Positions 1 through 9,143 of a DNA stretch of 64,000 nucleotides are shown here, one piece after another. The stretch comes from an uncultured Eubacterium sp. (GTDB lineage Bacteria > Bacillota > Clostridia > Lachnospirales > Lachnospiraceae). Numbering within the stretch: the stretch's first letter is position 1; every line of letters begins with the position of its first letter. The notes under the pieces are model-generated. The model did not search any database. It was not told the DNA's origin and saw only the letters and a program-made list of their open reading frames with translations. The stretch covers positions 95,707-159,706 of the forward strand of contig CAJTZF010000006.1 of assembly GCA_910584245.1 (NCBI GenBank), written 5' to 3'. Position numbers and translations under genes: made by a program.

Positions 1-829
1 CCTCAATGAAGAAAAGCCAGTAAGCAAATGTTCTTTTCACATTTACCTCCTCACTGTCATTCATCTTTTCTAAAAAAGGTTTGCCATAATATTTTGCCAT
101 CGCCTCATCCGGCGCAATAATAACATAATAAAACACAAACTCACCCAGCATGGCGAGCTCCGAATGCAGCCATTTCTCCGGCACGTAATTCTCAAGCTCA
201 TTCATAACGGTCTTCACATGGTCGTAATCCCCGGAATCCAGACAACGGTAATAGCACAGGAGCAAATATTTTTTATAGCTGGCGCGGTCCGTAAGCTTTC
301 CCGTGCCGGGCACCTCCTGAATCGTCAGTTCCCCCGGCGCCTCTCCCGATAAAACTGCATGATAGCATCTCTCATATTCCCGCCGCATCATGCCTGACGC
401 GTTATCCCCATTTTTTCTTTTCTGCGTCACACCAAGCCTCACGCCCAAAACCAATGTATAGGCTGCCATAACAACGGACATCGCAACCGTCAGCGGGGTG
501 TGCGGCAAACGTTTTGTCCCGTACAGCTGAATGCACACATTCTCTGTAAAAAATAGCGCCGTTGCCATCGAGAACGCCTCATAGATCAGATTGCGCAAGT
601 TCGTATCCTTTGGATCAAGCATACGGCAGCTTATGTATGGCTGCGGGTTACATAACCCCACAGAAAGCCCTTTTTTCTTCTTACGGACGCAAATCATAAA
701 AAAGATAAATTCGTCAAACCGGAACCGAAGAACTGCTCCCACAACCAGCTTTCCAAGCGCAGCTGCCAGGCCAACGGCCACATATCCGGCAACCACGCCT
801 CCCGCCGCCATAAAAAACTGTGTTATCAT
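1..829 (-). CDS. Membrane-anchored protein of unknown function (3' end outside window)
   Basis: An open frame of at least 276 codons enters from the left edge. It begins at ATG 829-827, preceded on the minus strand by a GAAAGGTGG ribosome-binding site. The N-terminus starts MITQFFMAAGGVVAGY and has a hydrophobic segment over about residues 3-35. Another likely membrane segment near residues 115-140 (MSVVMAAYTLVLGVRLG) is followed by a long soluble part rich in Tyr, Leu and Glu. I do not recognise the family. The helix-rich cytosolic tail could hold TPR-like repeats, but that is a guess. No stop codon occurs before the window edge, so the length and C-terminus are unknown. Confidence 0.75.
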   Translation of the reverse strand, partial: MITQFFMAAGGVVAGYVAVGLAAALGKLVVGAVLRFRFDEFIFFMICVRKKKKGLSVGLCNPQPYISCRMLDPKDTNLRNLIYEAFSMATALFFTENVCIQLYGTKRLPHTPLTVAMSVVMAAYTLVLGVRLGVTQKRKNGDNASGMMRREYERCYHAVLSGEAPGELTIQEVPGTGKLTDRASYKKYLLLCYYRCLDSGDYDHVKTVMNELENYVPEKWLHSELAMLGEFVFYYVIIAPDEAMAKYYGKPFLEKMNDSEEVNVKRTFAYWLFFIE

Positions 830-921
830 AACGAAACTGTTCCACCTTTCTTCTTCCTTGTAGCTCTCCCATCTCTTCCTTAATTGTATATAAATAACAA
901 CGTTTTGTAAATAAAAAATTT

Positions 922-1464
922 TTACCTGCCAAGCATTTGGATGATGCCGATCACGACGAGAGCTCCCCCGGCGAAATAATGGCATATACTGCCGCACCTC
1001 AATTTCTTATCCCCCAACAGAAGAAATAAAAATGTTAGTACTGCTGCCACCACGGGAAAAGCATAGGCTACGGTCCCCATCCTGCACAGGCTCAGCCCCG
1101 CGCAGAATGAATCAGAGGCCAGCACTCCCCCCAGCACAACTCCCTCAAACGGTTCAATTGTTTTAGAGGCATCCACATCATAATTTTTCTCCTGCTGCCC
1201 CTTAAAAACACTCCAGATTGATCTTGCCCCAAGTATTATGAGAACAAGTCCGCCCGCCATTTCAATATAGTGCGGATTAATAAAATGTCCAAGCCCTTCG
1301 CCCAAAAGCACCGCCACTAGAGAAGTAATGCCGGATATAAAGGCAACGACCGCTTTCGTCACCCAGGGAATTCTAATATCTGCTGCATGATAGGCCGCCC
1401 CCAACGCCCAGGAGTCAATGCTTCCTGACAAACCAAGCAGAATTATTTTGAGCATATCTCGCAT
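922..1464 (-). CDS. ytaF: YtaF/MntP-like sporulation membrane protein
   Basis: This 180-residue integral membrane protein has about five or six hydrophobic segments. The N-terminal GLSGSIDSWALGAAY motif and a second, related half (GGVLASDSFCAGLSL) are typical of the DUF204/MntP superfamily, whose two repeats carry membrane-embedded acidic residues (here Asp in SIDS and ASDS). MntP proteins export Mn2+. The YtaF branch is linked to sporulation in Bacillus and its substrate is unsettled. The length fits the family. An AGGAG lies only about 3 nt before the chosen ATG, so an ATG three codons further in is possible. The gene stands alone between the partial membrane gene and the divergent ATPase. 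Confidence 0.8.
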   Translation of the reverse strand: MRDMLKIILLGLSGSIDSWALGAAYHAADIRIPWVTKAVVAFISGITSLVAVLLGEGLGHFINPHYIEMAGGLVLIILGARSIWSVFKGQQEKNYDVDASKTIEPFEGVVLGGVLASDSFCAGLSLCRMGTVAYAFPVVAAVLTFLFLLLGDKKLRCGSICHYFAGGALVVIGIIQMLGR

Positions 1465-1603
1465 TTTCTCCTAAAATATGACTTTATTTTATCGTATGAA
1501 AGGGGCAGAAAAACGTGCTCTTCCTCATTTGGACCGGGCTAATTGCATAAATGGGGCGGTACAATCATAAGAATGATGTAATGACACAATTAGGGTAGCA
1601 AAC

Positions 1604-4159
1604 ATGAAAAAAACGACAGCCTGGTATCAATGCAGTATTGCTCAGCTGGAACGGCAGCTCCACACAAATATTGAACACGGCCTGACCGAAAAAAAGGCCG
1701 GTTCACTGCGGAGTAAATACGGAAAAAATCAACTTGCACAGAAAAAACAAGATAGTCTGCTAAAAAACTTTTTCGTACAATTCGAAGACTTTATGATAAT
1801 CACTCTATTAATCGCAGCCGCCATCTCCTTCGGCATGTCCTGGCTGGAACATCAGGTGGATTTTATCGAACCCGCCATTATTCTGGCAATTGTCGTCATA
1901 AATGCCATCCTGGGCGTCGTACAGGAGGCCAAGGCCAAGCGGTCCCTGGAGGCGCTAAAAAATCTCTCCTCCCCACTGGCCCTCGTCATCCGGGACGGAG
2001 AAATGAAACAGCTGGATTCGGCCCTGCTCGTCCCTGGAGACGTCATTATCCTAGAAGCGGGAAACCTCGTTCCCGCCGATGTAAGGATCGCATCCTGCAT
2101 GGGACTTTCAATCGAGGAATCTACCCTGACAGGAGAAACCCACCCGATCGAAAAAAGTGTAGACCCGATCAAAGCGGATGCCGTTCCGATCGCCGAGCAA
2201 AAAAACATGGCGTTTTCCGGGACACTTGTCATCTCCGGCCACGGAAAAGCGATCGTGACCTGTACCGGTATGAACACGGAGCTGGGGCATATCGCGGGAA
2301 TGATTTCAGAGGAAACCGCTCCTGACACCCCCCTCCAGAAAAAGCTGAACCATACAGGAAAAGTTTTAGGAACCGTGGCGCTTCTCATCTGTCTCGGCCT
2401 TTTTATCATCGGAATATACCATAAGCAGCCTATTTTTTCTATGTTTATGACTTCTGTCAGCCTCGGTGTGGCCGCCATACCGGAAAGCCTTCCGGCGCTC
2501 GTCACCATCATGCTGTCGCTCGGCGTAGAGAGAATGGCAAAACGGAAGGCCATTATCCGCCGACTTCCAGCGGTCGAAACACTCGGAAGCGCCACGGTCA
2601 TCTGCTCGGATAAAACAGGTACGCTCACAGAAAATAAAATGACAGTGGCCGAGGAATACACGATGGATTCCCCGGAGACACTGTTCACGTATTTCAGCTT
2701 GTGCAACCACGGTATTGACCCAATGGAGAAAGCTTTACTCGAGCGCGCCGCCAGCCTGTCCATTCATACGGATACAGCCAGCCGCAAATACCGCCTGATT
2801 AACGAACTTCCTTTCGATTCCAAACGAAAAATGATGACGACCTTCCACCAGGGCCAGTCCGGCGTATTGAGCATTACGAAAGGCGCGCCGGAAATCATTT
2901 TGAAACGGTGCAGCCACATCCGCATCGACGGCCAGACCCGCCCACTCACCCCGGGCATCCGTCGGAATATCGACAACAAAGCGCTCTCTTACGCAGGCGA
3001 CGCCCTGCGTGTGCTGGCGCTGGCCTGCCGGGATGACATCGGCAGCCATATCCGCAGTGACAAATCCTCCTATGAAAAAAATATGGTATTGATCGGACTT
3101 GCCGGATTTATAGATCCCCCGAGGAAGGAAGCGGAATTTGCGGTGACAAAATGCAAGCAGGCGGGCATCCGCCCGGTTATGATAACCGGCGACCACAAAA
3201 TTACGGCCTCCGCCATCGCTAGCAAGCTCGGCATATGCAAACACCCGGACCAGGTCATGACCGGGGCGGAGCTCGACCGTTTCAGCGATTCCGAACTATC
3301 CAATATTATATACAAATATCCCGTTTTCGCCCGGGTCTCTCCTGCCCACAAGGTGCGGCTTGTAAAAGCCTTTCAAAATAACGGGGAAGTGGTGGCAATG
3401 ACTGGCGACGGCGTCAACGACGCGCCCGCCCTGCAAAAAGCAGATATCGGATGCGCTATGGGCAATTCAGGAACGGACGTGGCGAAAAACGCCGCCGACA
3501 TGATATTGATGGACGATAACTTTGCCACAATCGTAGATGCTGTCGAAGAGGGACGCGGAATTTTCCAAAACATAAAAAAAGCCGTGCATTTTCTCCTGTC
3601 TTGCAACATTGGGGAAATTATGACAATTTTTGTGGCAATCCTGCTCGGAAAATCTGCGCCGCTTCTACCAGTACAGCTTTTGTTCATCAACCTGGTAACC
3701 GACTCCTTTCCGGCCATCTGTCTCGGACTTGAGCCGCCGGAAAAGGATATTATGAAAAAACCGCCTGTCTCCGCCACAAAGGGATTATTCGGCGGGGGCG
3801 GAATGTTTACGATCATCGTAGAGGGTATGTTTATCGGCTCCCTTGCCTTGTTTGCATATATGCTCGGCGGCGATTCTGCCGGACGGACAATGTGCTTCGC
3901 CGTGTTATCGCTGTCACAGCTCGTACACTCTTTAAATATGCGGAGCTCACACTCCTTGTTCCAGATCGGTTTCTTTTCCAATGGAAAGCTGCTTTTCAGT
4001 GTGATTCTTTGCATCGCCATGCAATGTGCGGTCATTATGCTGCCTGCCTTGCAGCTCATTTTCAAAACCACCGCCCTCACCGGGCTGCAATGGCTTATGG
4101 TTGTCGTACTCGCCCTTCTCCCGATTCCGCTCGTAGAACTGGAAAAACGGGCAAGATAA
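1604..4159 (+). CDS. Calcium-transporting P-type ATPase (type IIA)
   Basis: This 851-residue cation pump would couple ATP hydrolysis to Ca2+ export. Visible in order are an N-terminal cation-ATPase domain, an actuator loop with TGET (about 176-179), M4 with PESLP (about 293-297), the phosphorylation motif CSDKTGT (Asp336), and the hinge TGDGVNDAP (about 600-608). M5 has CNIGEI and M6 has NLVTDSFPA, which keep the Asn, Glu, Asn and Asp ligands of SERCA/PMR1 pumps, so Ca2+ is the most likely substrate (Mn2+ possible). PESLP differs from the usual PEGLP by one residue but keeps the Glu ligand. The start has an AGGG ribosome-binding site. The gene is monocistronic and ends at a strong hairpin. 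Confidence 0.93.
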   Translation: MKKTTAWYQCSIAQLERQLHTNIEHGLTEKKAGSLRSKYGKNQLAQKKQDSLLKNFFVQFEDFMIITLLIAAAISFGMSWLEHQVDFIEPAIILAIVVINAILGVVQEAKAKRSLEALKNLSSPLALVIRDGEMKQLDSALLVPGDVIILEAGNLVPADVRIASCMGLSIEESTLTGETHPIEKSVDPIKADAVPIAEQKNMAFSGTLVISGHGKAIVTCTGMNTELGHIAGMISEETAPDTPLQKKLNHTGKVLGTVALLICLGLFIIGIYHKQPIFSMFMTSVSLGVAAIPESLPALVTIMLSLGVERMAKRKAIIRRLPAVETLGSATVICSDKTGTLTENKMTVAEEYTMDSPETLFTYFSLCNHGIDPMEKALLERAASLSIHTDTASRKYRLINELPFDSKRKMMTTFHQGQSGVLSITKGAPEIILKRCSHIRIDGQTRPLTPGIRRNIDNKALSYAGDALRVLALACRDDIGSHIRSDKSSYEKNMVLIGLAGFIDPPRKEAEFAVTKCKQAGIRPVMITGDHKITASAIASKLGICKHPDQVMTGAELDRFSDSELSNIIYKYPVFARVSPAHKVRLVKAFQNNGEVVAMTGDGVNDAPALQKADIGCAMGNSGTDVAKNAADMILMDDNFATIVDAVEEGRGIFQNIKKAVHFLLSCNIGEIMTIFVAILLGKSAPLLPVQLLFINLVTDSFPAICLGLEPPEKDIMKKPPVSATKGLFGGGGMFTIIVEGMFIGSLALFAYMLGGDSAGRTMCFAVLSLSQLVHSLNMRSSHSLFQIGFFSNGKLLFSVILCIAMQCAVIMLPALQLIFKTTALTGLQWLMVVVLALLPIPLVELEKRAR

Positions 4160-4171
4160 AGAAATGGATCT

Positions 4172-4216
4172 AAAAAAGGACTCCGCCCCAGGCCAAAACT
4201 GGGCGGGTCCTTTTTT
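4172..4216. terminator. Bidirectional rho-independent terminator
   Basis: A GC-rich hairpin (arms GGACTCCGCCCCA and TGGGCGGGTCC) has AAAAAA on the left and TTTTTT on the right. It can therefore terminate both the ATPase gene and the convergent chemoreceptor gene. Confidence 0.88.
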
Positions 4217-4241
4217 ATGCGCAATTCCACAACGCCTATGA

Positions 4242-5690
4242 TTAAAATACCGATTCTCCTTGCCCGCTCATCTCACGAATGGTTTCAATAAGCGAATCCA
4301 GTATAGAAAGGATCTGGCCGGACAATTCTTCCGCCCTCTTTCCATAGTCCGCCGCCCCCTGCGCGTTTTTAGAAGAAATTGCCTCGGACAGCTTCTTTCC
4401 GATTCCGTGAAACTCCTTATGTAAATCTCCCAGGCTCTCCCATTTCTGAGCCAGTTTCGGATGTCTTACCACAATTGCATTATAAAAATGGCCGAATGCA
4501 CACTTATTGGGATCCAGTTGAAGCGGCACCGGCTTCATTTCATCCGCCATGCTTACCGCCTTATTCTCCCAATCCTTGTGTGCCTTTTTCGCGGTCTCCA
4601 GCACTTCGGTTAACTCCTCGTTATTCAGCATAGTAATGCCCGTATTCATTCCCTTATACAGTAATTGTATGCTCGTTGTCAAATGGCTGTCGATCTCCTC
4701 CACCCGCTGTGCCACACCCTTTGTCTCGCTGGCGAGTTCACTTACGGTTACCGTCAGATGGGTAATGTCCTCTGCGTCCCGGCTGCACTGCTCCATCGCA
4801 TCATTTACATCACAGGATGCCAGTTCCACCATTTTCATATACTCATCCATCGCGCTTACATCCTTCGCCACCTGTTCCAGCATACGAATGTTTTCTCCAA
4901 CCGTCTTAAATACAACATCAATCTTCTGGCTCATCTGCTGCGTTGACTGCGCGGCTTGCTGCGTGCTCTCCTTCCCCGCACGGGAAGCCTCATAAATTTC
5001 ATTTACAAACTTGCGCATGGAATCTAATTCCTTTTGCGTATTTTCCGCCAACACGCCGACTTCCCCGGCTACGACGGCAAATCCCCTGCCCTGTTCGCCG
5101 GCTCTCGCCGCCTCGATCGCAGCATTCAGCGCAAGGAGATTCGTCTGCACCGCGATTCCCTGCACACTATCCACAATTCCCTCAATCTCATGCACAAGCT
5201 CCACTAAATTTGAGATCTGCTCATTCATAAAATCGGTATCCTTCACGACACCGTCTTTTAAAACACCAACCTCCTGTAAAAGCCTGGCTCCCTCACTATT
5301 CTTTTCTGTCAGTGCCTGGCTCTCCTTTGACAGCTGCTGCAGCCGGTCTGAAGTATACCCGACATTTTCTGTTACCTGCCCCATCGTGGCAGTCGTCTCC
5401 TCTACGATGGCCAGGTTGGATTGGGACAGATCGGCCAGCTTTCCGGCAAAGTCTGCGAGATAGTCCGACATATAAGTCATTTCCACATCAAAATTAGAAA
5501 TCTGGCTCGCCGCCTGCATGATCTCCTTCGACTGGACAACCGATGTATCCTGAAAATCCAAAACACGTCCAACCGCTTCCAGCAGCTCTTTCAACTGTGG
5601 CAGCCGCACGGACGGCTTCTCCGGCTTTCCACCTTTCATTCTCTCTTCAATGTACTTTAGTACACTTTGTATCTCCTCTGTTTTTTTCAT
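4242..5690 (-). CDS. Soluble methyl-accepting chemotaxis protein with C-terminal CZB domain
   Basis: This 482-residue chemoreceptor has no transmembrane segment, so it should be cytoplasmic. A long coiled-coil signalling domain contains the hairpin tip (QTNLLALNAAIEAARAGE, then GRGFAVVAGEVGVLAE). The C-terminal ~90 residues form a CZB zinc-binding domain, with conserved DPNKCAFGHFYNA and a later LHKEFH supplying Cys and His ligands. CZB domains sense zinc or its oxidation by hypochlorite in known cases. Where most receptors have EEVR after the tip, this one has GEVG. The start at 5690 (MKKTEE) is preferred because GGAGGG lies 8 nt upstream; an ATG seven codons earlier has no such site. Confidence 0.88.
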   Translation of the reverse strand: MKKTEEIQSVLKYIEERMKGGKPEKPSVRLPQLKELLEAVGRVLDFQDTSVVQSKEIMQAASQISNFDVEMTYMSDYLADFAGKLADLSQSNLAIVEETTATMGQVTENVGYTSDRLQQLSKESQALTEKNSEGARLLQEVGVLKDGVVKDTDFMNEQISNLVELVHEIEGIVDSVQGIAVQTNLLALNAAIEAARAGEQGRGFAVVAGEVGVLAENTQKELDSMRKFVNEIYEASRAGKESTQQAAQSTQQMSQKIDVVFKTVGENIRMLEQVAKDVSAMDEYMKMVELASCDVNDAMEQCSRDAEDITHLTVTVSELASETKGVAQRVEEIDSHLTTSIQLLYKGMNTGITMLNNEELTEVLETAKKAHKDWENKAVSMADEMKPVPLQLDPNKCAFGHFYNAIVVRHPKLAQKWESLGDLHKEFHGIGKKLSEAISSKNAQGAADYGKRAEELSGQILSILDSLIETIREMSGQGESVF

Positions 5691-5894
5691 TGCGGTTTCC
5701 CTCCAATCCATACAATGCCCGCGTTAAAAGATTTTTCTATATCTATTATAGCGAACTCTGGCGGGATAATCAATGGTATATATTATGGGAACTGCAAAAA
5801 TCCCATCGGCCGCCGTACTATCACCACCCATACGCCGCTGTCATATATTAAATCAAACAGGAATAGAGCTCACTTTGCGGGAACGAGGAAAAAC

Positions 5895-6698
5895 ATGGAC
5901 AATATAATTTTAATGGCGCTTATTGCGACACTTGGCACATGGTCTGTCACAGCCCTGGGCGCCGCCACTGTAGTCTTTTTTAAAAAACCAAGTCCATCTC
6001 TGCTAAATCTTATGCTTGGCTTTTCCGCAGGCGTCATGATCGCAGCCAGCTTCTGGTCTTTGCTCCAGCCTGCAATCGAGCGCGCGGAACAAACGCTTGA
6101 CACACCCGCATATGCCGTCGCCACAGCCGGATTTTTAAGCGGGGCTGTTTTTATGTGGCTTTCCGATAAAGCGGTTTGCAAAATGCGGAGCAGAGTTGAC
6201 AGCACGCCGGGTATGACAGAAGAAAAGCTGAACCGGATCATCATGCTCATTCTTTCCATAACGCTCCATAATATTCCGGAAGGCCTTGCCGTGGGCGTCG
6301 CATTTGGCACGCTGCAAAATGGCAGCTATACCGCGGAAAACTTGATGGGAGCGATAACGATCGCCGTCGGCATCGGATTACAGAATTTTCCGGAAGGCGC
6401 TGCCGTTTCCATACCGCTCCGGCGCGAGGGCTACTCCCGCCGAAGGAGTTTTTTGCTGGGCCAGGCATCCGCCATTGTAGAACCGGCCGCAGGAGTGATT
6501 GGGGCAATACTGGTCGTCCATATCGTCACCGTACTTCCCTATGCCCTCGCCTTTGCCGCCGGCGCTATGATCCTTGTCGCCGTCCACGAGCTAATACCAG
6601 AATGCCAGCAAAATAAACAGGCCCAGCCCTACTTTGCCACAATGGGAATTGTAGCCGGTTTTGCCGTTATGATGCTGCTAGACGTCATGCTCGGATAA
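5895..6698 (+). CDS. ZIP family divalent metal transporter (ZupT-like)
   Basis: This is a 267-residue membrane protein of about eight segments. The family metal-site motifs are clear: HNIPEGLAVGVAFG in TM4 and QNFPEGAAVSIPL in TM5, with a further HELIPE near the C-terminus. ZIP proteins import Zn2+, Fe2+ or Mn2+. The open frame extends about 76 codons upstream, but ATG 5895 has a GAGG site 6-7 nt before it and begins the first hydrophobic helix (MDNIILMALIATLG). The gene is divergent from the CZB chemoreceptor, which also binds zinc; a shared metal theme is inference only. Confidence 0.9.
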   Translation: MDNIILMALIATLGTWSVTALGAATVVFFKKPSPSLLNLMLGFSAGVMIAASFWSLLQPAIERAEQTLDTPAYAVATAGFLSGAVFMWLSDKAVCKMRSRVDSTPGMTEEKLNRIIMLILSITLHNIPEGLAVGVAFGTLQNGSYTAENLMGAITIAVGIGLQNFPEGAAVSIPLRREGYSRRRSFLLGQASAIVEPAAGVIGAILVVHIVTVLPYALAFAAGAMILVAVHELIPECQQNKQAQPYFATMGIVAGFAVMMLLDVMLG

Positions 6699-6715
6699 TT
6701 TTAAAAAAATAGTTC

Positions 6716-6744
6716 TTGACAATAATCCGATTTCGGACTATAAT
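6716..6744 (+). promoter_or_regulatory. Consensus sigma-A promoter of the marR-MATE operon
   Basis: TTGACA (6716-6721) and TATAAT (6739-6744) are both perfect consensus hexamers, separated by exactly 17 nt. The spacer contains the palindromic operator listed separately. Confidence 0.92.
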
Positions 6745-6767
6745 AATTTAACAGTCCGAAATCGGAC
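6726..6767. promoter_or_regulatory. Two palindromic operators for the MarR regulator
   Basis: TCCGATTTCGGA (6726-6737) lies inside the promoter spacer, and GTCCGAAATCGGAC (6754-6767) lies just after the expected transcription start. Both have the half-site TCCGA with a 2-nt centre; centres are about 29 bp apart, close to three helical turns. Their placement predicts strong autorepression by the adjacent MarR protein. Confidence 0.85.
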
Positions 6768-6805
6768 AAACTGTATGAAATAGCACCGAAAAAGGGAGGC
6801 CAGGC

Positions 6806-7282
6806 ATGAACAGACATGTAAACATAAAACAGCGCGAATATGACAGACTGTATAAGGAGATGGATGATTTATACCACGCGGTAGCAAAGGAAGAAGGACT
6901 TTCCGACAGCGCACTTATTATTTTTTATGAAATATACGAGCTGGGGGATGGTTGTCTTCAAAAAGAAATTTGTGAGCGGGCATTTGTCAGCAAGCAGACC
7001 ATTCATTCCTCGATCCACAACCTGGAAAGGGACGGTTATCTGCGTCTGGAAAAGAGCAACGGAAGAGACCGGCGCATCCACCTGACAACAAAGGGAGAAA
7101 AACTCGTGAATGAAAAAGTTGTCCCAATCATATGCGCAGAAAATGCAGTCTTTGAAGAGATGACAGAGAAAGAAACCGATGAACTATTGCGCCTATCGGC
7201 AAAATATTTATGTATTCTGCGCCAAAAGCTGGCAGACAGGACTCATATAACGGACCCGGACTATTTTTCGCACGGATCCTGA
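6806..7282 (+). CDS. MarR family transcriptional repressor
   Basis: This 158-residue winged-helix regulator has the MarR recognition region FVSKQTIHSSIHNLERDGYL (about 57-76), followed by a basic wing with RDRRIHLT. MarR dimers bind palindromic operators and release them on binding small phenolic or drug-like ligands. A GGGAGG site precedes the ATG by 7 nt. It sits 15 nt upstream of a MATE pump in one transcript, and its promoter carries two matching palindromes. The gene is therefore most simply a local drug-sensing repressor of itself and the pump. The ligand cannot be told from sequence. Confidence 0.92.
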   Translation: MNRHVNIKQREYDRLYKEMDDLYHAVAKEEGLSDSALIIFYEIYELGDGCLQKEICERAFVSKQTIHSSIHNLERDGYLRLEKSNGRDRRIHLTTKGEKLVNEKVVPIICAENAVFEEMTEKETDELLRLSAKYLCILRQKLADRTHITDPDYFSHGS

Positions 7283-7297
7283 AAGGGAGAACATGCT

Positions 7298-8626
7298 ATG
7301 AGAATTCAGTTATCCGAACATTTTACTTATCACAAATTACTGCACTTTGTATGTCCCTCGATCATTATGATGATTTTCACTTCCATCTATGGCGTCGTGG
7401 ATGGCATTTTTGTCTCCAATTTCGTGGGCAGTGAACCTTTTGCTGCTGTGAATTTCATTATGCCGCTTATTATGGCGGTCGGCGCACTTGGCTTTATGCT
7501 TGGCACAGGCGGCAGCGCGCTGGTAGCAAAAACGCTGGGAGAGGGAAAACAGGAACAGGCAAACAAATATTTCTCTATGATATTTTATGTAAATCTTACT
7601 GCCGGTATCGTCTTGTCCGCAGCCGGAATCCTCTTTGTCCGTCCTATCGCCGCGGCGCTCGGGGCAACGGGACAGCTATTAGAGGATGCTATTGTATACG
7701 GGCGCATTATGCTGGCCGGAAACGCCGCCTTTATGCTTCAGAATAGCTTTCAAAGCTTTTTCGCCGTCGCGGAAAAGGCAAAAAACGGATTATATGTAAT
7801 GGTAGCCGCAGGCATAACGAATATGGTGCTGGACTTTCTATTTATCGCCGTCTTCCGCTGGGGAATCGCAGGGGCGGCAGCCGCTACCGTCATAAGCTAT
7901 TTTGTCGGCGGAATTTTGCCCATTATATATTTTGCAAAGAAAAATACAAGCCGTCTCCGCCTCGTCAAAACGAAACTATATGCCCGCAAGCTGTTGCAAA
8001 GCTGTGCAAATGGCTCCTCCGAGATGATGACGAATTTGTCCATGTCGCTTGTGAACATGCTCTATAACATACAGCTGATGAAAATTGCGGCGGAAAATGG
8101 CGTAGCGGCGTACGGTGTTATCATGTATGTCAATTTCATATTTGCGGCGGTCTTTCTTGGGTATTCGATCGGCTGCGCCCCACTGGTCGGCTACCACTAT
8201 GGAGCAGACAACAAAAAAGAGTTAAAAAATCTGCTGAAAAAGAGCGTCGTGCTCATTTCCGTGACACAGCTCGTTATGACACTGCTCGCAGAGGCATCTG
8301 CTTCCGTGCTCGCATGTATTTTTGTTTCCTACGACCGGGATTTATTTGACATGACTGTTCACGGTTTCCGGTTATTTTCCCTATCCTTTCTATTTATGGG
8401 AATGAATATTTTTGGTTCGGCTCTTTTTACTGCCCTGAATAATGGTGCAATTTCAGCCCTTATTTCATTTTTAAGGACGCTCGTATTTCAGGTGATAGCT
8501 ATTTTAACTCTTCCGGCCATTCTGGGACTGGACGGGATCTGGCTCGCCGTCGTGGCGGCGGAAGTACTGGCACTGCTCGTAACAACAGGACTTGTCATAA
8601 AGTACCAAAAGAGGTATTATTATTGA
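7298..8626 (+). CDS. MATE family multidrug efflux transporter
   Basis: This 442-residue protein has 12 predicted membrane segments in two pseudo-repeats, starting around FVCPSIIMMIFTSIYGVVDG. It carries the family features GFMLGTGGSALVAKTLGEG (about 64-82) and GYSIGCAPLVGYHYGA in the second half. MATE proteins expel cationic drugs or metabolites using a Na+ or H+ gradient. A GGGAG site lies 8 nt before the ATG. The length is normal. It is co-transcribed with the MarR gene and is its probable target. Confidence 0.92.
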   Translation: MRIQLSEHFTYHKLLHFVCPSIIMMIFTSIYGVVDGIFVSNFVGSEPFAAVNFIMPLIMAVGALGFMLGTGGSALVAKTLGEGKQEQANKYFSMIFYVNLTAGIVLSAAGILFVRPIAAALGATGQLLEDAIVYGRIMLAGNAAFMLQNSFQSFFAVAEKAKNGLYVMVAAGITNMVLDFLFIAVFRWGIAGAAAATVISYFVGGILPIIYFAKKNTSRLRLVKTKLYARKLLQSCANGSSEMMTNLSMSLVNMLYNIQLMKIAAENGVAAYGVIMYVNFIFAAVFLGYSIGCAPLVGYHYGADNKKELKNLLKKSVVLISVTQLVMTLLAEASASVLACIFVSYDRDLFDMTVHGFRLFSLSFLFMGMNIFGSALFTALNNGAISALISFLRTLVFQVIAILTLPAILGLDGIWLAVVAAEVLALLVTTGLVIKYQKRYYY

Positions 8627-8699
8627 AGGTCACGCTTGCATGAATAAAGCAGGGCTTTGGGACACGCAAAAACAACCGTGAAAGGAAAGACAAGCCTCC

Positions 8700-9143
8700 A
8701 TGAAAACCACACAAAAGCACTCCACTGACAAACTGCTCTATATGACGAGCCTTGTGTTTGGCGCTCTTTTTGTTGTCCTATGCGTCTTACAAAACTCAGC
8801 GCACACCAGCTTTGATATCACAAAAATAATTCCACCGTGCCTGTTCCGCCGTCTTTCCGGCCTGTGCTGCCCCGGCTGCGGCGGTACCCGCGCTATAAAA
8901 GCCCTTTTATCAGGCAGGCCGGTCACATGCTTTTTTTACCACCCCTTTGTGTTGTACTGTGCTATTTTATACGTTTTATTTATGGTGAGCCGGACCGCAA
9001 GACTCTTTGCACAAAAAAAATCCCCCCGCAAAAACTCTTCTGCGAGAGGATTTCATTTCACAATCACTTACGTCTATATCGGAATATTCATTATTCTGCT
9101 GCAATGGATGATTAAAAATGCGCTAATTCTTTTCTCCTATTGA
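8700..9143 (+). CDS. DUF2752 small membrane protein
   Basis: This 147-residue protein has about three hydrophobic segments. The family signature CCPGCGGTRA (about 58-67) is followed by a basic/polar stretch and a second helix around FYHPFVLYCAILYVLFM. The function of DUF2752 is unknown. The Cys-rich motif at the membrane edge might bind metal, but this is unproven. Its 3' end overlaps that of the convergent DUF4190-type gene by 7 bp. DUF2752 and DUF4190-like genes often lie near each other in clostridia (recalled, not checked), so the pairing may be meaningful. Confidence 0.85.
   Translation: MKTTQKHSTDKLLYMTSLVFGALFVVLCVLQNSAHTSFDITKIIPPCLFRRLSGLCCPGCGGTRAIKALLSGRPVTCFFYHPFVLYCAILYVLFMVSRTARLFAQKKSPRKNSSARGFHFTITYVYIGIFIILLQWMIKNALILFSY

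Noticed and set aside
1852..2763. Long minus-strand open frame of about 300 codons opposite the Ca2+-ATPase
   Set aside because: It lies wholly antisense to a well-supported P-type ATPase, has no recognisable domain and has no plausible ribosome-binding site; the composition is that of a complementary-strand shadow.
3373..4230. Second long antisense frame under the ATPase 3' half
   Set aside because: It runs through the ATPase and the terminator, is Ser/Pro/Ile-rich noise and has no homology signal.
5667..5894. N-terminal extension of the ZIP transporter
   Set aside because: The extension lacks a ribosome-binding site and overlaps the divergent chemoreceptor promoter region; the internal ATG at 5895 has a good site and starts the first membrane helix.
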